Assembly: GCA_037447655.1 (NCBI GenBank)
Contig: JBBHKE010002138.1
Coordinates: 37,187 to 101,186, forward strand
Length of the DNA: 64,000 nucleotides
Direction of reading: 5' to 3'
Origin: Zygnema cylindricum
Lineage: Eukaryota; Streptophyta; Zygnematophyceae; Zygnematales; Zygnemataceae
Position 1 is the stretch's first letter; every line of letters starts with the position of its first letter. Both the position numbers and the translations under genes were made by a program. Shown here one piece after another: positions 35,889-47,776 of this stretch. The notes beneath the pieces were generated by a model. The model ran no database searches. It was given only the letters and a program-made list of their open reading frames with translations, and was not told the DNA's origin.

Positions 35889-36490
35889 CTCTCTTTTTTT
35901 TTCTCTCTCCCTCCCTCGCCCTCTCCCTCTCCCTCAACGTTTCCAGTTCGAGCATTATTTCATGATCCCCTTTCACATTTTAAACGCAAAAAAAACCATA
36001 AAAAACCCAAAAAAACTCTAGAAAATCTCCTCTCCAAATCCACCATTTTTCATACACCAATCTTACCAATTTTATCATTTCACACATTACCGTTTTGCAA
36101 GTTTTTTCATTCCAAAAGTTTCTCACCTCGCAAATTTGTCGTTTTTATATCAATTCTTTTCCCTCGAAGGATTCGTCAAATTTACTTTCGAAACTCCTCC
36201 GGACGAATTAGGTTTTGTGAGTGAAACCGAAAGAGATGATGTCATACTAACAATCGCAACAGAAGTCAATAAAACTCGAAGAGGGAGATACCTACCCAAC
36301 GCCATTTAAAACCCATTTAAAACCCGTTTAAACCCATTTCAAACCCGTTAAACCCATTAAGACCCATTTTATTACATTCATACCCGTTTACGCCTATTAA
36401 AACCCATGTATACCCATTAGACCTATTTACAACCATTTATATTCCGAAGAAAAATCCTTCAGAATTCACTTTTTACACCATTAGTCACTA
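34516..36490 (+). repeat. 2-kb duplicated unit, copy A
   Basis: Copy A runs from AAAAGAGGTTTTGAGGGTTT to CCATTAGTCACTA at the assembly gap. It matches copy B (39528-41712) from end to end in the same direction, with small indels. Shared parts include a GACTCTATG satellite (34738-34828), the stretch around AAATAACGTTTCCAATTATT, a CT microsatellite (35856-35900), a short open frame tail (36169-36309) and an array of ACCCATTTAAA words (36300-36425). No protein domain is recognised. It could be a pair of very long LTRs, a segmental duplication, or two copies of an unknown element. Confidence 0.85.
34738..34828. repeat. GACTCTATG 10-bp satellite, short array in unit A
   Basis: Repeated words GTGACTCTAT/GTGACTCTGT at about 10-base spacing. 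The matching array in unit B (39762-40055) is about three times longer, so the array has expanded or shrunk since duplication. Confidence 0.85.
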
Positions 36491-36500
36491 NNNNNNNNNN
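36491..36500. other. Assembly gap (10 N)
   Basis: Ten Ns cut the 3' end of duplicated unit A. Sequence after the gap does not continue like unit B, so the join may bring together unlinked or distant DNA. Confidence 0.99.
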
Positions 36501-37280
36501 TTATTTGAATTGCGTAAGTTAGTGGTTGTTTTTTTGGGATTTTGTGTTTTACTTGAGAAGGAGGGAAGGAATGCGAAAGCGAGAAAAAAAAAAAAGGAGT
36601 GGATGATAAATATTTTCGTGTTAGCAGTGCGGAAAATGTGAGAAGGGAAGGAGAAATAGTTTTCCTTCAGCAACTCCTCCTTTAGTTTACAAATGGCGAT
36701 TTTTGGGGTATTAATTTTAGCGGTGTACTATTTCCTCCTCAACGACTTCCTTTTGATAAAGAGGAAGGGAAGAGTGTAAAAGGCGTGACGATTGTGCTTT
36801 TATAAATAGTAGGTGAGGAAAAAAAAAAAAGAGCGAAAGCGTAAGGAAGGGAGGAAGAGTTCATTTTGTGTTTTAGGGTTTTTTTGTTGGTGATTGAATG
36901 TGTTAAGTTTATTGGGTTGGTGAGATTTCTTAAACATATGTAGAATTTTGTATCAACAGGATTTTGACAGGTGTACAAGAGGTCCTTTTTGTTTGGTTTT
37001 TTTATATTGACAGCTAGAAATTTATGTTATTTGTTTCAACTAGAAAACAAACAATATTGTATATGTATGTTCTTTCGTCGCTTTTTTTGTTGGGTGTAAA
37101 CTAACATTGCTTCAAGCAATTTTTTTTTTTGTTTTATCTTTTATTTTCTTTAGTCTGCATCCATTTTTTTTAGAGAATTGACTCCAATGTTAAACTTTGT
37201 CTCATGAAAATATCGAGTGATGATCTGAAGGTGAGAATGCATGTGTAAGTATTGTTTCTTATATCACGATACCGATAGCA
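36501..37280. other. Intergenic, nothing recognised
   Basis: GA-rich then T-rich DNA. Two blocks with GCGAAAGCG beside a poly-A run occur (around 36570 and 36830). No gene is supported. Confidence 0.4.
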
Positions 37281-37800
37281 ATGAGGTGTAGTATTTTGTT
37301 TGTCGTGAGGTTTGTCATATTATTCCTTTGCCCTGGATTGACATTGTCCTACTCGATGGTGCACATCGCATATTTGGTGACATTGATTTGGCGAACCTTT
37401 CTTTGGATACAAGTTGTCGGTCAAGGGGCTCAACATGTGGGAGAGGTCCCTTGTGATGTACTTAGACAAAGGCGTGTGGTTATGCACAACGAGATGTTAC
37501 GGATGACTTCATCCAAATGGTAGTCGATATTTTTGTTTGCTTGGGTGTTTCTTTGGACGAGTTTCTTCATACTTGTGGTCATTTGTTCGAGAGACAGGGT
37601 TTTGGGAGCCTTCCTACTTCGGTCCTTACTATTATTTGTCGTCAACGTTTATTTGTGGCTTTACAATGCGTGCAAGCTTGTTTCCTTTTTTGATAGGCTA
37701 TTGCGGTTATGGTTCGTTGGTATGTTCAACTCTCGTAAGGTGGGATTTATGAGGTTTCTTTTTGTAGACCTTTAGTTACGTGGAGGTTTCTTGAGGTAAA
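37281..37800 (+). mobile_element. Non-LTR retrotransposon 3' fragment (copy 3)
   Basis: It aligns by eye with about 60535-60985 of the best copy. Landmarks are the TTTGTCGTGAGGTTTGTCAT start, the CTCGATGGTGCACATCGCAT stretch of the endonuclease region, and GAGTTTCTTCATACTTGTGG near the C-terminus. It is 5'-truncated and frames are broken. It ends in an A/T-rich tail near 37860 and faces copy 2 tail to tail. Confidence 0.8.
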
Positions 37801-37889
37801 CCTCTAAGTGTCCGTTTGTTGTCTCTTTCCTAATATAAAAAATATATATATGTCTATAATAAATAAATAAACAAATAAATAATAAAAAA

Positions 37890-39527
37890 AATGGCTGACT
37901 TTATTACAAGACGTGACTGTTAACCATCTGAGTCCATGGTAGCAATGCTAAAATTGGAAAACAAAAACAAAAATATAGGCGGAATAAAACAAAAAGAAGA
38001 ACCAAGACAAAAGCAACAAAAACATAAAAAAGATAGCAGGTAAACCGAAATCACCAAAAAAAACAAAAAATATCAAACAAAACAGCTACGGTAAGATCTA
38101 AATGGACTCAATCGAAACCCCAACATAACTAAAAATCCACGATAAGCAACTACGTAGTCCCCGATCCCGTGAGGAGCATGAGGAGGGAGTTCCAGAACAC
38201 ATCGACAATCCATAAGTGTAGTAGACGATCGAAGGATGATAGAAGCTTGCACTGGTTGTAGGGCACAAATAGACGAAGTGAGGACTAAAACAGAAGGGCT
38301 TCCAGGTACTTAAAGGTCGAACAAGCGCCGACCACAATTACGATGAAACTCGTCCAAAGCCACACCTAAACAACCAAATATCTCAAGTACCATCGAAATG
38401 AACCCATCCCTAACATCGCACTGGGCATATTCACGCTCCTTAGCCGCGTCACGGGCGAGCACACCAACATGCGTACCTGCTTGACTAGAGACAGTTATCC
38501 GAGGTAGGGTTCGACAAAACAACGTCACTAAATATGCGATGCGCACCATCAAATAATAGAATGTCAATCCGACGCGAAGGAATAATGTGAGAAACCTCTC
38601 GACGAACAAGAAATCCCCCTTCAAAAGCAATGATCGCGTTGTTGTCACGAATCTTGTCGTGCGACTCCTTAATCAACTTGCCCCCTTGGGAGCAACGGAG
38701 CAAATGGATGTCGTCGGGCTCCAAAACACGGTCAAACTAGCAAACAAGAGAGCCAAGCAAAGATGGATGGGGGAGGCCGAGCCGAAACCACAAGGTCGTT
38801 GTGAATTGAGCTGGCATGAAAAGGAGGGTGGATAAAAAAGGGGTAGCCAACAACCAAGCTCCGGCACTAGGTCCACCGCAAGAGAAAAAACGTGCATATG
38901 AAGAATCGAAAGGAAGCGCCTCGAGAAGCTTGGTCTTAATTGTTACGACAACCTGACTAGAAATGGATTCCTTGAGAAGCACAACTGATGTCGTAACAAA
39001 ATTGGAAAAAATCGGCATGTCCGCAATAGCATCCAGAAGAAAAGAACATGACGCATCTAAAAGAGATGGTTGGAAGGCGAGCACACCGTCCAAAACACGA
39101 GGAACAGCAGTGTCCCCACCCAAGAAAACGAGAGACAATAGTGAGGCAACAAAGCACTGACTCCCCAAATAGGCAATGTGATCAACACGCGTTGTCTATA
39201 GTAGACTTGTTAGAGACAAGAATATAGTTGAAGGCAGGAATAGAGCTTGAAGGCGGGCTGCAAGCCCAAACTCGCGATCAAAAGCCCCACGACCTAACAA
39301 ATTATGAAGGATGTCTATGAGACGATCATCAAATGTAGAAAGTGGGGACACAAGCGTAAAGGTGGGAAAAGGAAGTGCGGAAAAGGTTGCAGTGATGATG
39401 GGGGAAACACCGTGTTAAACGAGCAAAGGCCACTTAGGGATCAAAAAGGTTGGGAAGATCATCTATGTGCCGAATCAAAAAATTCGGTCACGTAAAGATC
39501 GGAACCAGGAGGACAACCCAACACTCT
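37890..39527 (-). mobile_element. Non-LTR retrotransposon 3' half (copy 2)
   Basis: The minus strand covers the region after the reverse transcriptase, the zinc motif, the restriction-like endonuclease and the 3' tail. Readable stretches include RFFSCGGPSAGAWLLATPFL, RLGLPHPSLLGSLVC, EPDDIHLLRC, GGFLVRREVSHI, SRRIDILLFDGAHRIFSDVV and LSNPTSD, then EIFGCLGVALDEFHRNCGRR. Its 3' tail GGACTCAGATGGTTAACA...AATAAAGTCAGCC matches the tail of the best copy. The 5' end is cut at GTTGGGTTG where duplicated unit B begins. The endonuclease core is better preserved here than in the best copy. Confidence 0.88.
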
Positions 39528-41712
39528 AAACAAAAAGAGGTTTTAAGGGTTCTTTTATATTCTTTAGTAAGAGAAATATTACAAAAGCTATCGCTTAATA
39601 GAGGAATTTGAGAGATTGGAGCATAGGGCTTCTCGAATTCTCTCTTCTAGAATTCTCTAAGGGATTTTGACTAAGGTTTTTTAGAAAGTAATGATAATTT
39701 GACAATGTTACTTATCTTTACGCGTTCGTTTTGAGGATCGGAGTATTTGCCTGTACAAGACCCTATGCGACTCTACATTGACTATGTGACTCTATGCGAC
39801 TCTATGCGACTCTATGCGACTCTATACGACTCTATGAGACTTTATGCGACTTTATGCGACTCTATGCGACTCTGTGTCACTTTATGGGACTCTATGTGAC
39901 TCTATGGGGCTCTATGGGACTTAATGTCACTCGTGTGACTTTAGGTTACGCTGTGTGACTCTGACTCCTGTGTGACTCTATGCAACTCTATATGACTCTA
40001 TGTGACTCTACGTGACTTTATGCGACCCTATGCGACTCCATGTGACGTGACTCACACTCGAGGCGTTGGGATTAAACTCGAGCCTTGAAGGGGAGCCAAT
40101 AGATCCTTCAAGGATTTATTACGAATATAATTTGAAAAAAACCACAAATAACGTTTCCAATTATTTTCACACATTATTACGGTTACTTGTGGATTTTTTA
40201 CCACCCACTTCTAAATCTTTATGGGAGTAAGGCTCGACAACTTTCCACACAATATTTTTTTTCTTTTACCCAAATCCTCATTGTTTATTGGATACTATGA
40301 GTAGTTTTTTTTATTCCCCATTTGGTTACCTTTCTATTGAGGACAACATAAAAAAAATCATGTTTTCAAATGTGTCACATCCTAACAACAATTCAATTTT
40401 TACTCACACTTCTAGTTTTGACCTTTTTTTTCAAAAAAAAAACGTATTTTACAACTTTACAATTTGATGTTTTACGATTTGAAAAAAACAAAAGAGGACC
40501 ACATCGACTAATCACAAAATCAAAACATACAAAAACTATCATTTCCCCACTCGAATAGAAACGCCATTTTATAAAACCACATAAAAGAGATTTATAAATA
40601 GACATTTATTGCTGGCAGAACCATTGGAAAAAGGAAAAAAAATGGAAAAAAAAGAGGAAAATGTGAAGAAGTTAAAAAATTTTCTTTGACCAAACAAACT
40701 TCAAAAACATTATCGAAAGAATTCGTTTCTCACAATCCACAATATATTCCTCTAAAATTTGCGAAAAACAAATTGAATTACCTGATTTTTTAGTTAAAAT
40801 TTGTATACGAATTCGCAAAAATCAAACCAAATTCACCAAAATATTTGTGAACTAAAAAGGTATTTGACTATTTTCTATTTTTAATTTGTCACCAAAACCA
40901 AATTTCATTTTTTCCTTTTTACCATTTACTGATGTCTAACTTTGATTCTCCCACGTTTTAAATTCCACCATTATTTCATTTTGTCTCGTTATCATTTTCT
41001 ACTTTATGCTTTCATGTTTCACTTTTCTCAAAAACAACATTGTTCAAAAATTAAGTCCTCCCTATTTATCGTACCAAAAAACCCCCACTCCTCTCTCGCT
41101 CTTTTTTCTCTCTCACTCCTCTCCCTTTTTTCTCCCTCCCTCGCTCTCTCCCTCTCCCTCAACGTTTCCAGTTCGACCATTATTTCATGATCCCCTTTCA
41201 CAATTTAAGCGCTAAAAAAACCGTAAAAAACCCAAAAAAACTCTTGAAAATATCCTCTCTAAATCCACCATTTTTCATACACCAATCTTACCAATTTTAT
41301 CATTTCAAACATTACCGTTTTGCAATTTTTTTAATTCCAAAAGTTTCTCACCTCGCAAATTTGTCGTTTTTTTATCAATTATTTTCCCTCGAGGGATTCG
41401 TCAGATTTCCTTTCGAAACTCCTCCGGACGAATTAGGTTTTGTGAGTGAAATCGAAAGAGATGATGTCATACTAACAATCGCAACAGAAGTCAATAAAAC
41501 TCGAAGAGGGAGATACCTACCCAACGCCATTTAAAACCCATTTAAAACCTGTTTAAAACCCGTTTAAACCCATTTAAAACCCGTTAAACCCATTAAGACT
41601 CATTTAATTCCATTCATACCCATTTACACCTATTAAAACCCATGTATACCCTTTAGACCTATTTACAAGAAAAATCCTTTCAGAAATTACCCTTTTACTC
41701 CATTAGTCACTA
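39528..41712 (+). repeat. 2-kb duplicated unit, copy B
   Basis: It matches copy A along its length. It keeps an open frame (41187-41534) whose tail is shared with copy A, and the same ACCCATTTAAA array. It begins exactly where non-LTR copy 2 is cut off. After 41712 it continues into sequence not seen beside copy A because of the assembly gap there. Confidence 0.85.
39762..40055. repeat. GACTCTATG 10-bp satellite, long array in unit B
   Basis: About 28 units of GACTCTATGC or close variants, mostly with 10-base spacing, so nearly one unit per helical turn. Individual units differ at the last one or two bases. Confidence 0.9.
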
Positions 41713-41898
41713 CTATTCGTCAATTTCTGAAAAAAATGCCGCATTATTCAGGGGAATCCAAATATTGGGCACAAATGCCAACAATGGATTTTCTTTTTTT
41801 TGGGTTTGGTTTAATGCGAACTGAATCCGTTCAATGATTGTACAATATATATATATATATATATATAGGATTGGATGAATGAAAACTCATCCAACGGT

Positions 41899-42494
41899 AC
41901 ACACCGCTCACCGTTATTAATGTTTAAAAATAAATCAGAGTAAACACTAATTTAGTGCTAATAACGCTAATTTGTCTACCTACTTCAAAAAAAAAAAAAT
42001 TAACATTAGTTTTGGCACTCAACGCCAATTTGTGTGTCGACTTTGTAACGTTTATGCTGAGTTGGCATCCACACTATTTCAAGTGCAAGTATACTACCCT
42101 AATAAGATCCACCGAGAGACGTACTTGTGGGGTTTGGAAATCGTACGAAACATATAAAATAAAGTAAAATTTAACATAACTTATAATTACTTCACGCTAT
42201 TTTGTGCTTTATATTAAGTGATGTTCCCGCTATTTCCATTGAAAGTTAATTTACATGTGAAACACACTTAGCGTTATAGATATGAGATGTCACGTAGACA
42301 TTCTATACGAAAACTAACTTGTCGTGCATAATGCTAATTTCTATGAACATAATATAAAGTGGTTAACGCTAAATGAAAACTTTCCATACTATCGTTAATT
42401 CTATTTTAATGTTAAAACACTACTTTATGATTTTGGGCCAAAAAAAGCGGCGACAAAATTAATGTTATTAACACTAATAACAATGAGCGGTGTA
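41899..42494. mobile_element. MITE-like element, CACCGCTCA subfamily
   Basis: The left end reads ACACCGCTCACCGTTATTAA and the right end (reverse complement) ACACCGCTCATTGTTATTAG. They form an inverted repeat of about 25 bases. The body is AT-rich with many GCTAATTT words and no coding capacity. The end motif resembles that of the other MITE-like copies in the window (CACC-----AATCGxTATTAG), so it is probably a related subfamily. Confidence 0.75.
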
Positions 42495-42879
42495 GTCATG
42501 TAAGGGTTGGAGCTCCATATTTAGAGCCCGACAAAAAAAGGCAAAAACAAGTCAAAAAAAACTCAGAAAAAAGACAGAAAAAAAAGTACAAAATGTGTTA
42601 ACATAGAATAACCGATTTATATTTTGATCAAAAAATGAAATGATTTTTATTTATCTTTTTCTGTTTTGGCATATAAAATGTGATACATAGTTATTGTTTT
42701 GACATGCAATAAAAGAGATACCAATAAGTTTTTGTAATATTTTTTTCCTTATATATATACATTTTTTTTTTTTAACCTAAACATTATATGATCCTACCGC
42801 AGGAAATAGGGATCCAATGGGAGTTTTTTTTCCCGTACCCATTTATTCTTCTAATGAATATGGCGACATATACTTCACA

Positions 42880-43035
42880 CCCATTCAACCCCATTTATAC
42901 CCGTTTATACCTATTAATACCCATTTAAACACATTTATACCCATTTATACAAACCCAGTTATACCTATTTATACCCATTTATACCCGTCAAAACCCATTT
43001 GTACCCAGTTATATCCGTTTATACCCGTTTTCCCA
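42880..43035. repeat. Degenerate ACCCATTTATA minisatellite
   Basis: About a dozen words of the type ACCC(A/G)TTTATA, spaced about 10-18 bases. The same type of word array ends duplicated units A (36300-36425) and B (41528-41665). The frame across it gives an Ile/Pro/Tyr repeat and is not considered a gene. Confidence 0.8.
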
Positions 43036-44014
43036 ACCATTCATTTTCCCCAAATATATCTCTTCATTAACGGGAAAAAGGGTTTTAAGATTTTCCACTC
43101 ACCATTTGGGAACGAGTTTATTCGCAGAAAAACCGGAGTCGACTCCGAGGGTCTAAAACCCTCTCCCTCCACTCCCAAAATTATTAAAAATAAACCAGAA
43201 ATTTTAAACGAACGTTTTAACCAAACTTTTTAAGGATTAGACAGCGGAAAAGCTTAAGAAACAATTCCCTTTCCTATGTTTCTACAGGCTAAAACCCTCT
43301 CCCTTCACCCCAAAAATAATAAAAAAAAAAGAATAATAAAAATACCAACAAAAAGACGAGCATTAATAATGACGTATTTATGAAAAAAGTTTGAGAAAAC
43401 ATCTTACTTCATAAAAAAAAATATTACATGGTAAAATTTTAAACTTTTTAAACCAAAATCACCCATTGATTATTCAAACCTGTCGTACTTAAGAATAATC
43501 AACGAATTGAAAAAAAATTCGTATAATTATTTAATATAAAAAATAAATACAAAATAATTATTTGCACTTTTCATTAAACATTTTGTAAAAAAAGTTTGCG
43601 TGTTCGTTCACATATTCCATTAAACAATTTTTTTATCCAAGATATCCTAAAAAAATTATACATTATGATACAATGTGAGAAATATCATCAAAATTTCACT
43701 AAAAAAGACTCAAAAGTGAACCTTTATTGAACAAAAACTTTTAACAAACAAACTTTTATCGAACAAAAACTTTTATCGAGCACAAATATTTTATCGAGCT
43801 CAAATCCACATCCGAGAATTCCAAAGGTTACAATTGAAGGATTTCTGAGTTTGAGATTTTTGAAAGTATTTAATAAGTTTCTTTTTTGGAAGAGTTACTT
43901 TTTTGAAAGCAGCTAAAGATCTCTTTTTAAAAGCATTTAAAAGCTTTCTTTTTCAAACTATATAAATTAAAAGGGGCAATTTTCTGGACAGGGGGTAGAG
44001 GGAGAGAAGTGTAC
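43036..44014. other. AT-rich DNA; expected last exon of the DUF3429 gene not found
   Basis: I searched the minus strand for the missing C-terminal exon of the TMEM69-like gene (a basic loop, a WY-x-x-LR motif and a last membrane segment) and did not find it. The tract contains AAATTT-rich sequence and a short set of AACTTTTATCGAACAAA repeats near 43735-43800. Confidence 0.4.
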
Positions 44015-46378
44015 CAATCCAAATGAAGAAATCAAAAGGGCAAATTTTTGGACAGGGGGGAGAAGGAGAGCCGGCCACGCTAATAAAGAAGGTACCACAC
44101 TCCATCCGTATCTGAAAATATATAAATACATATATGCATTTATTCAATATATAAATAATTATGATATATTTAAGACATTTGTAGAAAAAAAAAAAATGAA
44201 AACATAAGAAAGAAAGTTTAAAGAATTAAAGAATATTCAAAAAATTTAGAGAAAGCACCACACTACTATTATGTATTGGAAGCTTCTTCCGATAATCAAG
44301 TTACCTTTTTCTATTCACCGAAAGTCGATATTTTGGTTCGATTATATCAATTAGGAAACATTGCGATATTTTCCCGATATATTGGTCCGAGATACAACAA
44401 ACAAATATTGTCCTTCCCTTCTTTAAATAGTATAATCTACTATTAAATCCACCGTATTGAAGTCTCTATAGCATTAGATATACTAAACACACACTTAATA
44501 TGTTACGCCGGTTTGTATCAGTTTTAATGTGAAGTATTTACTAAAATTTCCATAGGGCGAAAATGAACACGAGCTAGGTGAAAGATATGTCACAAAATGA
44601 CAAAGAAAAAAACGTCGATCGTACAGTGAAGATTGACTCCTCGAAATAACTGTACTTTTGTTGTCAAGGAATAACTGAACTTTTGTGCTAATAGTCCACA
44701 CTGGGTCCAACTATATTTTGGTGCTAAAAAGTACGGGTCAGATTGTGATTGACGACACTGCGACAGTCATACGATACAGTATATAGCACATACTAGATTT
44801 ATAGTATATAAATATAAAGAGAAATATATACACGATAATAAATTACTTGTCACCACGTGATATATCAGGCCCCATTGCTGTTTGATAATCGATATGTCGA
44901 ATTATCGCGAAAGGAAATTTCCCGAAACACAACAAAACAACGCCAAACTGCACCAGTATCTAAAAACCTCATTTATGCCCAAACATAGTACCGCAAATTG
45001 GGTATGATGCCTCGACTAACGACATTATTCGCGACCCAAGAATATCGGTGCGTAACCGTCATTACATTATCGCCCTTATTATTGTTAAAATCGTTGCCAA
45101 TAATCGATCACTACTGCGATATAATTAGCGGTTTTCAGCACAAAAAAAGGGCATAAAAGGGTTTAAGGAAAAACCTAGCGGAAGAAATGGTAAAATTTGT
45201 GACAGGGTGCCCCGGAGAAGCTGCCCAAAAAAAAGAAGGGGTGGGGAGAGAGAGGAAGGACGGCAGAGGAGAGGGAGAGGGAGAGGGAGAGGGAGAGGGA
45301 GAGGGAGAGGGAGAGGGAGGGGAGAGGGAGAGGGCGAGGGCGAGGGAGAGGGAGAGGGAGAGGGCGAGGGAGAGGGAGAGGGAGAGGGCGAGGGCAACGG
45401 AGAGGGAGAGGAGAGAGGGAGAGAGAGAGGGAGAGGGAGAGGGAGAGGGAGAGGGAGAGGGAGAGGGAGAGGGAGAGGGAGAGGGAGAGGGAGAGGGAGT
45501 GGGAGAGGGAGAGGGAGAGGGAGAGGGAGAGGGAGAGGGAGAGGGAGAGGGAGAGGGAGAGGGAGAGGGAGAGGGAGAGGGAGAGGGAGAGGGAGAGGGA
45601 GAGGGAGAGGGAGAGGGAGAGGGAGAGGGAGAGGGAGAGGGAGAGAGAGAGAGAGAGGGGGGGGGGGGGGGAGAGAGAATCCCCGGTTAGGCAATGTTAC
45701 ATACAAGAGGGGGAACAGGAGGGAGAGAATTTTTAATCGTCACTGCTACAATAGTTACAAATGAAACAGAGGGAGGGAGGGAGGGAGGAGGAGAGGGAAG
45801 TAGGAAGAAAAGAGATAGAGAGGAGAGAGAGTGACAAAAGAGGCACGGAAGAGCGAGATAAGGGGAACGGAAGAGAAAAGGGGGAGGGAGTGAGAGGGAG
45901 AGGAAGAGATAGACAGGACGTGGAAAGTTAGTGAGGAGAGAGGAGAGCGGGAAATAAAATGAAGGCAATTGGGATAGAGGGAGAGGGGGAGCGAGAGGGA
46001 GAGGGAGAGGGAGGGGGAGAGGGAGAGGGAGAAAGCGGGAGAAGGAGAAAATGACGGAGTGGGAGTGGAAGCGGGAGCGGGAGCGGTAGAGGGAGGGGAG
46101 AGGGAGAGGGAGAAAGAGAGAGGAGGAGAAAATGACGGAGTGGGAGAGGGAGAGGGAGTGGAAGAGGGAGAAGAGGAGTGGGAGCGGGAAAGGGAGAGGT
46201 AAACAAAGAGGGAGAGAAATAAGGAGAGAGAGCGGGAGACGGAGGAGAGAGAGAGGGATTTGGAGAGGGCGAGGGGAGAGGGAGAGCGAGAGTGAAAGAG
46301 AGAGAGAATGACAGGTAGAAGGAGAGGGAGGGGGAGATGGAGGGGGAGAGGGAGGGGAGAGACAGCAAAAGAAAGAGC

Positions 46379-46421
<43 letters not shown>

Positions 46422-47688
46422 CCTTGGGCCGCCATAGCCATGCCCCAGTGAGGGCCTCCCAGAAAAGACAAAATGCAGGCAGCATATGCAGCCTGGGCCT
46501 CCGCCTCCCTCCCTCTCAGCGCCTCCTGGGAGTAGAGGGAGAGAGAGAGGGGGTCAGAGAGAAAGTGCGTGAGAGAAGGACAGAGTGTGATGATAGAGAG
46601 GCGAAGAGAGAGGGAGAGGGGGAGAGAGAGAGAGATAGAGGGAGAGACACGGAGAGAGAGAGAGAGCGAGAGCGAGAGAGAGAGAGACACAGAGAGAGAG
46701 AGCGAGAGAGAGGCACAAAGAGAGAGAAAGAGAGTGAGGGCGAGAGCGGGGAGAGAGAGAGAGAGAGACACACTGATTTTAATCTTACATGTGTTACATA
46801 ACAAATTTCGTAACCTGATAGGAATCCCTCGTCCATTTTATGGTTATGCGATCATTGAACTCACATGTTATAAATATCACCACTACGAGCTTCTACATTG
46901 TTTTAAGAAACTGATAAAATTAAGTTATGCGCGACCGTATTTTGTTTATCCATTTGTCTAATATATTTGCATGCTTGTGCAGGGCTCAGTGTTCTTAGAC
47001 GCTACTATGGTCCGAACTAAGACAATTGAAAAACTATCATGAGGAAAAGGATAAGTGAACACAATTGAGATAATTATATTTTTAAGATCTTATAGGCCAT
47101 AATACACGATTCGTTGTTTACTCGCTTACGCCGTAAAGCTGTTGGCGATCTCATTTATAAGGTGGGGATTGCTAAATACTTGATACAAACGTCTATTGTA
47201 GATGAGACGGAGTCAAACCTAGGAAGCAAAACACATTTTTTGGAACAAAATCATGTAAATACACGTTAGGCAAAAGGAAAAACTCTAGTATCACTCGACC
47301 ATAGGATGTTTGGGTATGGAGAAACTATGGGGCAAAAAAGATCGTTATATAGTATACATAAAAGCACTTCGTTATGTTAAATTCAAATATGTAATCGACC
47401 CATGCACGACTTTGTATTTTGTTTTACAGTCCACCAAGTAAAGTTTATAACCAAGTTAAATCACAATACATAGATTTACGACGAAATGAAAGAAAAATAT
47501 TTAAATCGCTTAGCTTCAAACAATAAGTTTTAATTGTGTAACATATTTTAGGCTAATGGTATGTATGGGTTGCGTCACAAAATATCGTTGGAGACAAAAT
47601 TGCTCACTGAACCAGTCGGTGCAATAAGGGTGTGTGTATGCTGGAGAGAGGGAGAGCGAGAGAGAGACACCGGGGGGGGGGGGGGGGG

Positions 47689-47776
<88 letters not shown>

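Noticed and set aside
35772-36224. 150-residue open frame in duplicated unit A
   Set aside because: The equivalent frame in copy B is broken elsewhere, and part of it is a CT microsatellite.
42817-43233. 138-residue open frame (Ile/Pro/Tyr-rich)
   Set aside because: It is mainly a translation of the ACCCATTTATA minisatellite. The same word array is non-coding at 36300 and 41528.
45187-45764. Long open frames coding Gly-Glu, Arg-Gly and Pro-Leu repeats on both strands
   Set aside because: They are translations of a GGGAGA microsatellite, which stays open in several frames at once. The array lies inside an intron of the DUF3429 gene.
46337-46836. Open frames rich in Arg/Glu or Leu/Ser over GA repeats
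   Set aside because: Microsatellite translation. Only the 106-base exon at 46420-46525 within them has protein-like composition and splice signals.
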